Shown here piece after piece: positions 13,570-25,985 of a stretch of 64,000 nt of DNA. The position numbers and the translations under genes are program-made. The notes under the pieces were generated by a model, which was not told where the DNA came from, made no database searches, and saw nothing but the letters and a program-made list of their open reading frames with translations. Within the stretch, counting starts at the first letter, position 1; each line of letters begins with the position of its first letter. The DNA is from Poecilobothrus nobilitatus (Eukaryota; Arthropoda; Insecta; Diptera; Dolichopodidae), in NCBI GenBank assembly GCA_947095535.1, contig OX352774.1, forward strand, positions 175,396,200-175,460,199, given 5' to 3'.

Positions 13570-14105
13570 CTTTATTTTTAATTTAAAATTGTGCACTTAA
13601 AGGTGAAACCAGAATCATGTCGAAATTCTGTCCGTGACAGTCGACGGATTTCTTCAATGAAACAGAATAATGGCGTTTGCGGCTGACAAAATAGCTATAG
13701 AAACAAATGATAACCAAGAAAATCAAAACAAAAACCAATTATGAAAATTAAAAAATAGAGAATATTTTAAAAACTTGTTTCAATTATTGCAATTGTGATT
13801 TATTCAAAATTCTTAATTTTATAAGAATCATTCACGAATTTTTTCTTTTTTTCGACAAAAAATGCGCTGTCACTGCCATTCTTGGGAACTCTCATTTAAA
13901 TACATAAATTTAATTCGGCTGGCAAAATAAAAAAGCAGTGATGTCTCTCCCTGCTTTCGGTAATGTCGTTTACTTAGCAATCATCAAACTTTCGGTTATG
14001 TAGTTGACAAGCGTCATTCTTTCGGTTATGCAAAAAAAGTTGTTGATTTTTGGTGTGAACAAAAGTACAAAAGGAAAAATATAAATATATTTTTGTTGAA
14101 ATGGA
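13570..14105. other. Unassigned less A+T-rich patch
   Basis: Base composition is visibly more balanced than its surroundings. Three copies of CTTTCGGTWATG lie at about 13955, 13989 and 14018, a short direct-repeat cluster. No coding frame, TIR or tRNA box was found, and it is probably decayed repeat DNA. Confidence 0.4.
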
Positions 14106-14115
14106 TTCTAATATA

Positions 14116-14145
14116 CAGGGTGTCCAGGACTTAAGTACGAGCACT
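14116..14145 (+). mobile_element. Orphan Tc1/mariner-like terminus
   Basis: TA followed by CAGGGTGTCCAGGAC resembles the CAGGGTG terminus of the element at 31347. No matching inverted end was found within the next kilobase, so this may be a truncated copy. Confidence 0.35.
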
Positions 14146-14408
14146 GCACTCAGTGATTGGGGGCATTAAAACAAACAAAAAGTTGTACTGGACGGTACCA
14201 TCCTTTTTTTTGTGCTGAATTGTACCATCTTTTTTTTTTTAATTATTTAAAAATTAAAATCTGACGAACAGGACGAATATTTTATGTTCGAAAATGTCAG
14301 AATTATTCAATCAGCCGAATTTTTATTAAACTGAAAAAAAAACTGAAGTATTTGCGTTTATGCAGGCGATACTTTTAAAAAATTTTCCGCCATCATCCGT
14401 CATCATTA

Positions 14409-14539
14409 CCCTGTTTTACACTTGAACATTTCGTAGCTGCATCTCTTTAAATTTATATAGGAAATTGCTTTCGTTTCATGCCCCCTTTCCTATAAATTCA
14501 AAGTGCTGCAGCTGCGAGATGCTCTAGTGTGAAACGGGG
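14409..14539. mobile_element. Foldback MITE, family with CCCCGTTTCACAC end (copy 2)
   Basis: The left end CCCTGTTTTACAC at 14409 pairs with the right end GTGTGAAACGGGG at 14539, and the arms remain complementary for about 50 bp through the GTAGCTGCA / TGCAGCTGC region. It shares both arms with the copy at 11683-11825. Total length is about 131 bp. Transcribed, it would form a long hairpin. Confidence 0.85.
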
Positions 14540-16778
14540 AATACATTGTTTTTTTATTAATTTTTATGATTTTTTTTTTCTTAAATTTATTTTTACAGCA
14601 CTTAAAAAATTAAATTTTATTTAAAATATTATAAATATATATATAGTTTTTATTTTTCCAAATACTTAATGCTTTTTTTTATATTTATTTCCATTAGAGA
14701 AATTTAATTTAAAAATAAAAAAATTTGTAGAATATTAGAAAAAAAATTATGACCAAAAATTTTACCAACAAAAATACTTTAAAAAACTTCATAATGAACT
14801 AAATATTTATATATGCATATGCATAAAAACGTCTATTTAAGATTTATGTAATATGTAGATATTTTATGTATTTAAAAAATATATAATTTAAATAATATGT
14901 ATTTAACATAAAATATTTAGTTCCACAAAAATAAAGACCACAATTTATGCAAAATTTTAGATGTAATCAAAATAAAAAAAAAAATACCAAAAAAAAATTA
15001 TTTTTAAGATGTCGTTTTAGAAATAAAAAATTAAACAATAAAAACAATATATTATTAAGAAATTAATAAATTATAACAAAACATTCTTAAGGCAATAAAA
15101 TTATATGACTAGAAATTACAACCATCCGATCATTATTTATGATAATATAAAATATAGATGTAAAAAAAAAAAATTTATGATAAAATTACATTAAATTAAT
15201 ACATAAATTAATTAATTAATTAATAATATAAAAAAAAGCAGCTCTCAAATAATAATTATTAAAGCAAAAAAATAAATTTTTTTTTTTATTTGTTTGTTAA
15301 AAATATAAAAAAGACAAAAAAAAAAATAATTTTTTTAAATGTAAATTCTATACCTATATAATATATAATGTAATATTATTAATTAAAAATGATACAAAAA
15401 GCCCAAAAAGCCCATAAAAATTCAAAATATATCAATAAAAAAAAAACTTTCAAAATAGGGAATCTTTTTAAAAAAAAATATAAATTATATTAAAAAAAAA
15501 AAAAAAACAAAATAGTGAAGTAAAATAAAATAACTACTATATAAAAAAAATATTAATTTTTTCGTTTCTTTTTTTATTTTAAAAAATTCACACAAAATAA
15601 ATCCTAAATAAACTAAATGTTAGAATTAAAGAAAAAAAAACCAATTACAAAAATAAAACAAAAAAAAAAAATACACATACTAAGGCATTTTAAATAAATA
15701 ATTATTATAAAAATAGATATTAATTCATTTTCAGTTTAATACTGAATAAAAACGCAAAAAAAAAAAACCAAAATAAGCTAAAAATATTTATTATTTATTC
15801 TAAAAAAAAAAAAAATTAATAAAACGAATAAATTATAAATAAATAAATAAACGTCTTGATAAAACAAAAAAAAAATTCCAAATTGTATATGTTTATATGT
15901 TGTTTAAGATTTATTTAAAGTATTTTCGAAATAAAAATTGTAATTTTAAAAAGGTACAACAAATTAATAGCAAATAAATGAAGCGAAACGACGAATTTTA
16001 AAAATTAAAAAAAAAAAAAAAATATACGTCCTATACAAAATTACTTTTTTTTTTTAATGGGGTATCTATTATTCATTGGGGGTAATTATCATTCAGAGTA
16101 TTTTAACTTTAAATAAAAGTTTTCATTCGTTAAATTTAAATTAAAATCGAAATATATACTTTTATATATGTACATATACTAAAATATATACTAAAAAAAA
16201 ATAAAAGAGTCATATAATTATTCAACCTGCATTAAAGTTACAGTTACGGATAAAAATATTATAGATATAAAACGAAAGAAACCACCATTATAAAAACAGC
16301 TTTAAATTGTAAAATTATATAATATGTACTATAGCTATTTTAGATTAGTTTTTTTTTTTTTTTTTTGTTTTGAATAATATTTAAAGGTATCTACCACTCA
16401 TCAGTATGATTTTTTTCTTAATTTTCTAGTATTTGATAGTTTTATTAAGAATAAAATATAATTTCAGAGTTAGGTAGATGCTGAAAATTAATAAAAAATA
16501 TTACGCGAAATTAATCACATTATTTATCAATTTATAGTTTTAAGAAATTTTACATAACTTTTTTATTAACCTTGCGATTAGACGAGATATGTAGTAAGTA
16601 TATAGCAAAATAGTGCACAAATACAAGAACATTTTCGAAATTGAGCTAGTCCAAGTTCACTGCTATGGTTGGTTATATACAAATATAAAAATACAATATA
16701 CCACTACCATGCAATCTTGTAGAAAATTTTAATCGAAGTTTGAACCTAATACACCCGATAATAATGTTCGTAAAATAA
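14540..16778. other. A+T-rich noncoding DNA, no gene seen
   Basis: Homopolymer- and AT-repeat-rich sequence with no recognisable coding, RNA or transposon feature. Confidence 0.7.
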
Positions 16779-17219
16779 TGGTCGCGTTCAGGAGAATCTA
16801 GCTCTATACTGAATTACAGCGGTGTAGCATTTAGCGTTGCATGTTTGTACTGAACAATTTGCAGCAAAATTAAATGACATTTCATTTTGCGTGATATTTT
16901 GTATATTTTTATTTTATTTAAATCGTATTTTTGTTTTTTAAATCTTATATTTTTTATCTCAATTTATCAATTTTTAAAAAAATGCTTAAAATCTAAAAAT
17001 TCTCTCAAAATATTGTACACAAAAATTTTTGACATTAAATGTGAAGACATAAACGTCAATAAAAAGTCGCTACATAATTTAGCGTAAAATTTTCTTGCTG
17101 CAAAATTAATGTAGCTCTACATTGTAGCGCTAGATAAAAAAAAAAATGTTTCAGTAGAAAATTTTATCGAGCGCTGCAGTTTTTTTGTATCTATTTTTTT
17201 GTTCTACTGAACGCGACCA
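16779..17219. mobile_element. Non-autonomous DNA transposon, TGGTCGCGTTCAG ends
   Basis: Perfect 13-bp terminal inverted repeats TGGTCGCGTTCAG lie 441 bp apart. Weaker pairing continues inward, for instance around AGCGTAAAAT and TGCAGCAAAATTAA motifs on opposite strands. The 66-codon open frame inside (16887-17087) is hydrophobic and A/T-driven and is not considered a gene. Confidence 0.75.
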
Positions 17220-19854
17220 ATGTTTCTCTATTTTCTTTTCTTTTGTTTTTATTCAGTTAATATAAAACTATAAAAGTTAAAAATATGACTTCGCTATTTT
17301 ATTTTTTTTGTTTAGTCAGAACACACTACTCAGTGCGCTTAAGCACTTTTACTTTAATCGAAGTGGGTGTTTATTTTTCAATTTCAGTAGAGTTTTTTTA
17401 AAACTCAATTTTAAGCATACAAATGATTAAATTTTTGAAAATGATTTTCACAGTTAATAGAAAATATTCCAAATGTTATAAAAATAATAATATCATTTAT
17501 TATTTTCTACTGCAGAACAATAAGATCCTTCAAATTTAAGTTAAAAAATTCTATTTTTTCATACTAAATTGCCAAAATTTGGATCTTATTTTTTAAATTC
17601 TCTCTCTACGCGATTGTCTGTACATAACCAGCAGTGGCTACTGGCTAGTCATTTGATTTTTCGTATATGTATGCATGTATTTCAAAATGGCGAAAAATAA
17701 AAAAAGCAATTCTGAACATTTATGTCATAAGTTTATTTCTGATATATTATACTTTTAGTATTTTGCTTTTCAATTTGAATTAAAATAATGTTTGTATTTG
17801 AATTTAAAATAAAATAAAAAATTGAAAATAAATTAAACAAAAATAATTTTTTAACATTAATAATTTAAATACCTATATTTGGATAGTATAAATGCAACCG
17901 TACGTCACACATATAATAATTTGACATTTTGTATTACACACGATATAGTAACACTTGGTAATGCTATCTCGTCTGGGTTATTCAGAAAATATACAAATTA
18001 GTTAGGGGTTTTCGTCTTTTACGAAATTTCATTTTCAAAAAATCTTCTTCAAAAATTTTTTTTTTTGAAATTTCGATTATTGCAAAATCTCCATTTGCAA
18101 AATTTCCTTTTTTTTTTAAATATTCCTTTTTTTGCAATCGTATTTTTTTTTAAAACTTCTACTTCTTGAAAATCGTCTTTTTACTACAAAACTTTTTAAA
18201 GAAAAAAATCGCCCTTTTTTATAACAAAATTAAAAAAAAAACTTAAACGACCTTAGAGTCACAAACTGAGAGTACGAATAATTTGTACCTATACATGTAT
18301 TTGATATATTATAGAATTCCCTTTGTTTAATCATTTTTTATTTTCACTATTTCTATTTACAATTTTTATTTTCGAAAACACTTTTTATTAAATCAAAAAT
18401 ATACAATTAAAATTTATACAAATTATGATATAAAAAAAAAAGTTATTATTAAAAAAATAAAAAAAAATAAAATTAAATGAATACTACATTTAAAAAAAAG
18501 CATATATATAACTGAGACTGTTAGTTTTTTTCCAATGTGATAACATTATTTGAAAAAATAAAGAAAAACAAAAAAAATAAATAAAATAAAAATAATAAAA
18601 TTTAATAAAAAGAAAGAAAAAACAACAACAATATCCTTATTCTATAAGATATACCTAAAAAATGGTTTTAAAACTTAATTAAAATAGTATATTAAGAAAA
18701 ATACGTATTTATTATGTAGTAATTATAGAATTTTTTTTTTTTTTTTTGAATTTCAATAAAGTTATAAAAATAAAAAAAGTAAAAATTTGTTTTTTATTGT
18801 ACATTAAAAACTAATATAAAGCTTTAATCATTGTATTGTTAATTTAGTTGCAATCGCGATGGAAGGATTTGGTTTTCTATATTCATATCCTGCAGTCGGT
18901 TTTTCAATTAATTGTTGACTAATTTATATTATATCAGATTCAATTTTATTTTATTTTGTAACTTTTATATCCGGCAGGCAGGTAGGTTTACCCGGAAAAT
19001 TGAAAGTTTTTAATCGGAGACAAAAATTTTTTAAAGTTTAATTTTTGAATAAATCCAAAACAGAATTTGTATTTGAGAAACCAGAATACATGTAAATGGA
19101 AATTTTTCTTTTTTTTTTTTTACGAGGGTTGGTGGAAAACTCGAAAGTCAACAAGAGGAACTGCACGTGCTTCCTCAGGGTAGTATTGAACTCTAACCAA
19201 CCAAAACCACCCCCCCCTTTTAAAACCAAACTTTAGGATGGAACCTTAAATACAAATGTACAGATTGGTGTTGTGGATAGGGATGTGGGAAGGATAATTG
19301 GGGAAATTGGAATGAGGAAATTGGGAATATGGGGGATAGGTAGGAAAATTTGGAGTAAATTTTACACATATGAATTACCAACTTTAGGGAACACATGTGA
19401 TGGTATATGGTTGAACAAAAGAGACGTGCGCATGATAATCGAATTTCCATAAGCTGTATTTCGCCATCTTGATAACTCTTGATGTAAATACGGAGATATT
19501 AATTTAAGTATTAATTTGATTATTTAGGCATTATTATATGATTTAAAGAGTTCTAAAATTTACATTTCTTACATTCTTACAGTACAATAAAATTGGGCAT
19601 TGCCTGTCAATCATTATCTTTTTAAGGAAGGAGCAACTGCAAAGATTGAAGTTAATCGGTTAATAAATTTTAGCTCACACATGCACATCTCTCTCTTGCT
19701 GTAAAGAATTTAAAGGTTCGTTACTAAATTATTGCAGTAGCTATAGCTAGTTGTTAAGAAATAACGTTTTTATACAGTTTTTTTTTTTTTGTCTTTATTA
19801 ATAACTCATTATTTTCCTTACAAACCTATAGAACTTATATAATCTAATATCAAG
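17220..19854. other. Noncoding DNA with T-rich degenerate repeats, no gene seen
   Basis: Includes a degenerate T-rich minisatellite-like patch (about 18005-18240) built from variants of AAATTTCNTTTTTGCAAAAT. A more balanced, purine-rich block with several GGGAAATTGG-like units lies at about 19100-19450. Open frames on the minus strand there have no recognisable domain. Confidence 0.55.
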
Positions 19855-20664
19855 CAGACTTGGGTAAAACTGAAAATTATAGTAATTTAATAATTGAAAA
19901 CTAGACAATTACAATTACACGTAATTGTAATTAAAAATATTAAAATTACAATTACTTGTAATTGAAAATTTAATGAATCTATATTTCAATTAAAAGTAAT
20001 TGAAAAAAGTATTATTGAAATAAAATAATTGTCTGAAAACACATTAATTAATTATTTTGCTGAATAATCATTACTATAAAATGTTTTTATTTATTTTGTT
20101 TTTTCAATCAAAAGTATTAATTTATTAATAATAAATTATTAAGTTTAATCAGAGTGCACCCCTAAACGCTTTCAAACTTTGCACGAACATGCATGGAGAC
20201 AAATAAATAAGATTTGTCCGGGTTCGCGATGATGTCATTAGGAGGGTTAAATTGCCATTCAAAGTTCAATTTTACATTTTGAATATTTTAATATATCTCC
20301 TGAACTATGAAGTATATTGACAGCATGTTATACTTATCTGAAAGCTCACAAAATATGCCACTTTATTGAAAAATTGTGGTTTATTGAGAAAATGGAAAAA
20401 ATTGAAAAACTCAATATTTAATTTGTATTCGTGATTACAGTAGATGAAGACCAAGTAACGGAAAATGTTTGATGTTTCGGCAACCGATTTTGTTAACTGA
20501 AGTGGTTTTCAAGTTGTGGAAAGAAATTTCTGAAATAGATATCTTAAAGCATAAAAATTTCATATAAAACCAATGTATAATGCGTTGAGCAAAGAAATTT
20601 TATTTATTTGATTTAATATTAAAAATATTTTAATAGAGTATATAAAAATATAATTTGTGAGCAG

Positions 20665-20785
20665 TTTAGAGTTGTTTACAAAATTAGGTTTATACACTTT
20701 TTCTAGAATATATATATATATACATATATGTATAAGATTTAGGAAGGATTTTAGAGTTGGTTATAAAATCAGGGTTTCAATAACA
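20665..20785 (+). repeat. ~85-bp tandem module, copy A (inside hAT element)
   Basis: TTTAGAGTTG starts at 20665 and again at 20750, giving an 85-bp period. Each is followed by an AAAATYAGG block, and the first also by CTTTTTCTAGAATAT. The same unit architecture appears in the elements at 37.7 and 48.1 kb. Confidence 0.65.
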
Positions 20786-21081
20786 TATTTGACGGAGTTT
20801 TGAAAAATTTTAAGTACTTACTTTGTAAAAGAAAATATTATGAAAATAGGTACAGTTAAAAAAAAATTTATTTCAACATTTTTTTTCATTCTAAATTTTG
20901 TTTTTCAACAAATCAGTTTTGAATATACACCAATTTCAATTAATAAAATAATATCAGAGCAGCTGCTTATGAGATTGAAAAATTTATAAGATAGAGTCTA
21001 TATGTAGGCAGATATATTTAGTCTAAATTGTAATCTGTGATCATAAAAACTTTTCTGTTCTTTCTCTTATTAATTAGAAAC

Positions 21082-21323
21082 AATAATTTAGAAGGAGAAT
21101 TTTATGATTTTGAAAACAACTCAAATACGTCGTTCGAAATGTTATATATACAGATACCCAACAATATCAAAAGTGTTTGAGCCATCATATGCCCCCTTAA
21201 CATCTTCAAGTCCAGTGGAAAGATTATTTTCTTTTGCTGGAATAGAATCTACACTTCGGCGACAAAATTTGAATGAAAAATTTTGAAATACTGGTTTTAT
21301 TGAAAGCTAATGCAAAATTTTAA
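21082..21323 (+). pseudogene. hAT transposase C-terminal dimerisation domain, broken
   Basis: The frame starting about 21104 reads YPTISKVFEPSYAPL followed by TSSSPVERLFSFAGI and then STLRRQNLNEKF. This closely fits the conserved C-terminal block of hAT transposases, normally (S)SAPVERLFSxAG followed by R.L and an FLKxN end. The frame stops at TGA, but a one-base shift in the T run at about 21281-21284 gives FEILVLLKAN and then a stop, the expected end. An acidic stretch in another frame just upstream (EGEFYDFENN, 21094-21123) is the usual segment before this domain, so at least two frameshifts are present. The catalytic DDE region and BED finger upstream are not recognisable. It can only be a relic. 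Confidence 0.85.
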
Positions 21324-21619
21324 TAAACAAGGATTTTTTATTGTATTATATATGGATTATTTTTTGTGATATAAATAAATAGCATACGTAAATATTAAAT
21401 AAAGATTTTTTTTAATTTAAATTCAATATTTAACTCTTACTCTTAACGATCATATTCTAATTTAATTTTGTTATTTGTATGTTATTATAATTACATACAT
21501 TTCAAATAATAATTAAATTACTGCAAATTTAATGATTACCTACTAATTTTTTTCATAATTACCTCAATTTCAATAATTTTTTTTAAATTGTATATAATTT
21601 TAATTGAAATTTTTTAATA

Positions 21620-21735
21620 GGGGCCTCGGTGGCCTAGTGGGTAAGAGCGTATAAAATACGCTGTAAACACCGAGGGAGTGTGGGTTCGAATCCCCCACAC
21701 GTCGTAAGAGTTATTCTCCCTTACGACATTTACAG
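21620..21735 (+). mobile_element. tRNA-derived SINE, family A (3'-truncated copy)
   Basis: The tRNA-like head has an A box (TGGCCTAGTGG) and a perfect B box (GGTTCGAATCC), the internal RNA polymerase III promoter. GCGTATAAAATACGC forms an anticodon-arm-like hairpin. It is followed by a hairpin GTCGTAAG...CTTACGAC, then stops after TTTACAG, lacking the distal body seen in the 49.5-kb copy. It lies inside the hAT element, so it inserted after, or was carried by, that element. Confidence 0.85.
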
Positions 21736-21826
21736 ATTACTTTTACTTTTTACAATTACAAATTACTTTTAATTGTAATTGAATACGTAATTAATTAAAA
21801 AATGTAATTAATTAGTCCCAAGTCTG

Positions 21827-24800
21827 TATTATATTTTAGTTTTATAATTTTGTTTCAAGAAAATAAAAAATTTTAAAATATTTTTAATATCTGCCGGAAC
21901 GTAGTTTAATAAAAGTATTGTCACGTGGGGCTTTCTTTAAGATTATGAAATCCAACCGCATTGGTAAAAAACAATTATAAAATTGTAGAAATGCCGGAAC
22001 AGATTAATGGTTCTAATAATTCAGTGCAACTTCTTTCCTAAAGACTAAGGAGCAACACTTATCCAATTTTAAACTAAATTAGTCAAACTGTTTAGGTTGG
22101 AGAAGAAAAAAACGAAAAAATTTTAACATAAGTTGAATATTTTTACATTCTATATAATGTTTGTGTAAAATTTAATTTCAATCAGATCGGTGGCTTTTAT
22201 TTTAGATGAATCCTAGTCAAAGAAACAAAATTTTTGCTTTATATATGAGATATAAGTCAACAGACCATTTCTATATATTAAAAGTAAAATTTGTTAATTT
22301 TTAAAATCATTAATTCATTCATAAAAAACTTTTAAATATATATCCAAAAAAATATGGAAATTAATCCTTAATTCAATCCCAACAATAATATAAAAATGAA
22401 CTATGTTTTTTCCTGTCAAAAAGAAAACAGGATATACAAAAATACACTTTAAAATAGTTTTAATACAAAGGAAGGCAAAAAAAAATCCAAAATAAGGGTC
22501 AAACAATTTGAATTTTATTCAATTGATTTTAATAAAATTACGAATATGAATAAAAGTTTTTTTTTTATCGTTTTCTTTTATGTTATATTATTTTATTTTT
22601 ATATATTTTTATAATATTTAACAAGCACTTTTTAAAAAATAAATAAAAAGGAATGAATATTATTTTTTTCTATACGTATATCATCATATCATATCCTATG
22701 GTTTTTTTTTTTTTTTGCAATTGCACATATAAGTTAACGTACAAGTAAGTATAAAAAGGTTTTTTAGTAAAATTTATAATCATTTAATTGATTTTTGTTA
22801 CCATATTAATATTTAAAGGTAGGATGAATAAGTTTTTTGGGAAATTTTTTTTAATTGATGAAAAATTGTTTTTTTGGCGAGTTTTAAATGGGATGTTTTC
22901 ATTCATGACATCTGAAAAAACAAAATTCCGAAAAATTAAATAAAATATATAAGTAAATTCGATTTTAAAATTATGACATCACCTCACATCATTAAAAATA
23001 AAAAGTAATCTAGAATAAATTACGTTTTCAGATTAAATTCTCGATTTCAAGATTTATATTCTTTGCTCGCGAGAGTTTATCCCAAAAATTTAATTTTTTT
23101 TTCGAGATTTTCGAGATTCTTCCGAAATTTTTTGACTATTCGATATTTTTTTATAGATATTTTCTTGAAATTATTACCATGAAAAGAATAGTTCGACTCG
23201 CTTTGCGCAATCAATTTTAGTTATCAGAAACTTTTTAACAAAAGCGCCATTACTTTCTTCCCATTTCTATACTATATTATATAACTCAAGAACCCAGTCC
23301 CTAAACATATAGAAGCTGATGCCTCTGCAATGCAAAATATTAAAAAATATAATTAATAAAATTCAAAGTCAATAAATATGTTTTGTAAACTAAGGAATGA
23401 ATAGTAAAAAAAAATATGTTTTTTAAACTAAGGAATGAATAGTAAAAGAAAATATTTTCTTTTCATTTTTAGAGGAAAAATCACTAACACATAGATATTG
23501 TATTTGTATATTTTTTATAAAATGAAATTATATTTGTGAATGTGAAATCAAAGAGCGGCTAAAAGAAATTATCGTCAAGTATATACCACATAATATATAA
23601 GTACGAAAAAATTCACTATACATACTTACTCTTACATAATATATGTATGTATACATGAATACAACATATTCATATTAAGTATAAAAGAAATGATCTTTGG
23701 AAAGCTTTGAGAACTAAAAATAAAGTAAATAAAAAAACAAAAAAAACAAAAAAATACAGAAAAATAATAACAAAAGCAAATAAAAAATGTGAAAAAAATT
23801 AAATAAGTGAAAAAACGAGAAATGAGCAGTATAAAATATATAATAATAATAATAATAATAAACAGCAGAAAAATAGTAGTACACAAGGATTCTTTAATTT
23901 TGTTATTGAGACCACACAGTTTTTCTGTTTTTAATAGATTTTATTTTTTAGTTTTTTATTTTGTTTTTTTGTTTTTTTTTTTTGCACTGAATAGAATACG
24001 TTACTTAAATAATAAATTTATATATATATGTACTGTATATAGGTATAAAAGAGAACTTTACTTGGTCCTTTGAAAAGAGTCAAAGGTTGTCAAAGACTTG
24101 AAACAAGGTATTCAAAGAAAACTTTTTTTTTTTTTTTATTTGCTTATGTTTTAGTTTTTATTTTAGAAAAATAAAATGAAAAACAATGTAAAATAAAAAA
24201 GAAAACTGTTGATTTTGAATACTCTAGGATCAAATTTAAAAATTGTTTTTTTTGTTTTTATTTTTTCAAATTCATCGAATACGATAGGAGTACTTTAGAA
24301 AAATAAATTTAGGACATAGGTAATGTTAAAGGTAAAGCACATATATGAACAATATAATGAAAGATTAAGAAATGAATGTAATAAATATCTTCTTAAATTT
24401 ATTCAAACCAAAAACAAAACAAAGAAAAAAATTTAAAATTAATATTTTTTATCCCTCTACTGATTATACATCGAACTTTGATTTGACACTGCTTTATTGA
24501 ATCATTAGATAATGTGGAAAAGAATTTTAGTTTTTTTTTTTTGATTTATATTAAACCGAAGAAGAATAAACATTTGCTGTTAATATTAGATTTTAGAAAA
24601 TTAAATTACGGAATTAAATTGAATATAAAAGAATTTAAAAAAAAAAGAATGTCTAAATCATTTTTGTAAGTGTAGTCGTTTAGAAAAAAAAAAATAAAGT
24701 ACGAATACATATTAAAATATGCAAACATAACTTTAAAATTTTCTATTAAATTTAAAAAATGATTTAAAATATTCTATGATTTTTTTATGATATTATGAAC

Positions 24801-25441
24801 GAAATATTAAATTTATTAATATATAAAAAATTACATGTTAAATATATTTTTAAAATGAAAAGAATTAATTCTTAACAATATGACTATGTTATTCAAGTAG
24901 AAAAAAAAAACATTCATTTTAATTTGAATAGAATTTCTTTGTTTTAAAAGTTGCTTTTATAGTTTTTCTAAAATAATTATTGTTATTTACACATTTTTTT
25001 TCTTTTTAATAGAAAAAAATAAAAAAAAATATTTTCCACTTTTTCTACAATTGTTGCTGAAGTTAGAAAAATAATTTGGTAGAGATTTAACAAAAGGTCA
25101 AATCCTCTAAATTAAATTTAATAGTTGTTTAAAAAAAAAATACTTTTAGTTACCATGATCATATATTATTTTGTCCTTAAAAACGATTAAAAATAAGATA
25201 TTTTAATTATTTATTCCTATTTATTTTAATATATATAAGTTTACATTATCATTAAAATCTATTGCAAAATACTTAAAACAAAAAATAAAAATAAAAAAAA
25301 ATTTAATATGCATTTATGTTTCCACAGCCCAGTAATCAACACCTGAGTAAAAATAATGATTAGAAAGAAACTGAATCTTAGTCATATATAAATAATAAGC
25401 GATTTAGTGGATGTCCAATGTTTCTCATAGGTCTGGGAAAA
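21827..25441. other. A+T-rich noncoding DNA, no gene seen
   Basis: No supported gene. It contains a two-copy 38-bp tandem repeat at 23376-23450 and long A/T tracts. The hydrophobic open frames around 23632-24073 on both strands are artefacts of T- and A-runs. Confidence 0.65.
23376..23450. repeat. Two-copy 38-bp tandem repeat
   Basis: Two adjacent units, each with ATATGTTTT followed by AAACTAAGGAATGAATAGTA, nearly identical. Local duplication. Confidence 0.8.
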
Positions 25442-25485
25442 AAAAAATCCGAATATTTATAGTTAGTATAAAATAGTTAAAATAG

Positions 25486-25985
25486 TCGATTGATTAAGCA
25501 CGTGGCTTATTAATAGAGAAAATGCGGGTTGAAATTCTGCATAGCTGGTAAGTTTTTATCAGCGGCGGAATTTCAAAATTTGGGCCCCTCCGCGCAAATA
25601 AAATATTCCCACAATAATTTTTTTTTAACAAAAACAAGTTAGATATTTATTTCATATATCATATTGCAATCAAAATAAAGATAATACAAGAACGAACTAA
25701 AACTTAATGGACCTCAAATATTAAAATCTTTCCTGCTTGACCAATCCAAGTTTAATCTGTTTCGGTCGATTGTTAGTTTCGCGCTATTCAATGTTAGTTT
25801 TATATATTTGTGGGCAACTATATAACTGCGGAAAAAAAACTTCCAGTGTATGTATATAAAAAATGATTGTAAATAATTTTTTTAATAATAATTTTGGGCC
25901 CCCTATAGCTGGTGGGCCCCCCGCAACGCAGGGTCCTGCGTCCACTAGTTCCGCCACTGGTTTTTATAATTAGAAACAAATCTCA
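25486..25985 (+). mobile_element. tRNA-derived SINE, family B, interrupted by a hAT MITE
   Basis: GATTAAGCACGTGGCTTATT and a T-arm-like GCGGGTTGAAATTCTGC match the family B copies at 40.6 and 58.5 kb. Its 3' tail (GTAAGTTTTTAT then AATTAGAAAC) is split by the 400-bp insertion at 25560-25959. Removing that insert and one target copy gives a tail like the uninterrupted copy at 58.5 kb. Confidence 0.75.
25560..25959. mobile_element. hAT-type MITE with exact 8-bp target duplication
   Basis: Terminal inverted repeats CAGCGGCGGAA (left) and TTCCGCCACTG (right) are of the CAGTGGCGGA class common in hAT elements. The 8-bp direct repeat GTTTTTAT flanks both ends (25552-25559 and 25960-25967). The ends are strikingly G+C-rich (GGGCCCC on both sides) with an A+T-rich centre. 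Length is exactly 400 bp with no coding capacity, so it must have been mobilised by a transposase made elsewhere. Confidence 0.92.

Larger units (their letters stand above)
19855..21826 (+). mobile_element. hAT-superfamily transposon, degenerate
   Basis: The element is bounded by CAGACTTGGG at 19855 and CCCAAGTCTG ending at 21826. Both ends carry subterminal arrays of ATTACAATTAC-like motifs (19909-19970 and about 21749-21790), as is usual for transposase-binding sites in hAT elements. It contains the remnant of a hAT transposase C-terminus at 21082-21323, a nested tRNA-derived SINE at 21620-21735 and a copy of a tandem module at 20665-20785. I could not find an intact 8-bp target duplication, consistent with age. 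About 2 kb long, it is clearly inactive. Confidence 0.8.

Noticed and set aside
16570..17985. Larger element with AGACGAGATA inverted ends enclosing the 16.8-kb MITE
   Set aside because: Only about 10 bp match in inverted orientation and the inward sequence does not pair convincingly.
19038..19450. Minus-strand open frames of 63 and 76 codons in a purine-rich block
   Set aside because: No domain, no splice context, and the second frame is produced by repeated GGGAAATTGG-type units.
21620..21700. A functional tRNA gene
   Set aside because: A and B boxes are present but the acceptor stem does not pair and several copies share a non-tRNA body, so it is a SINE head.
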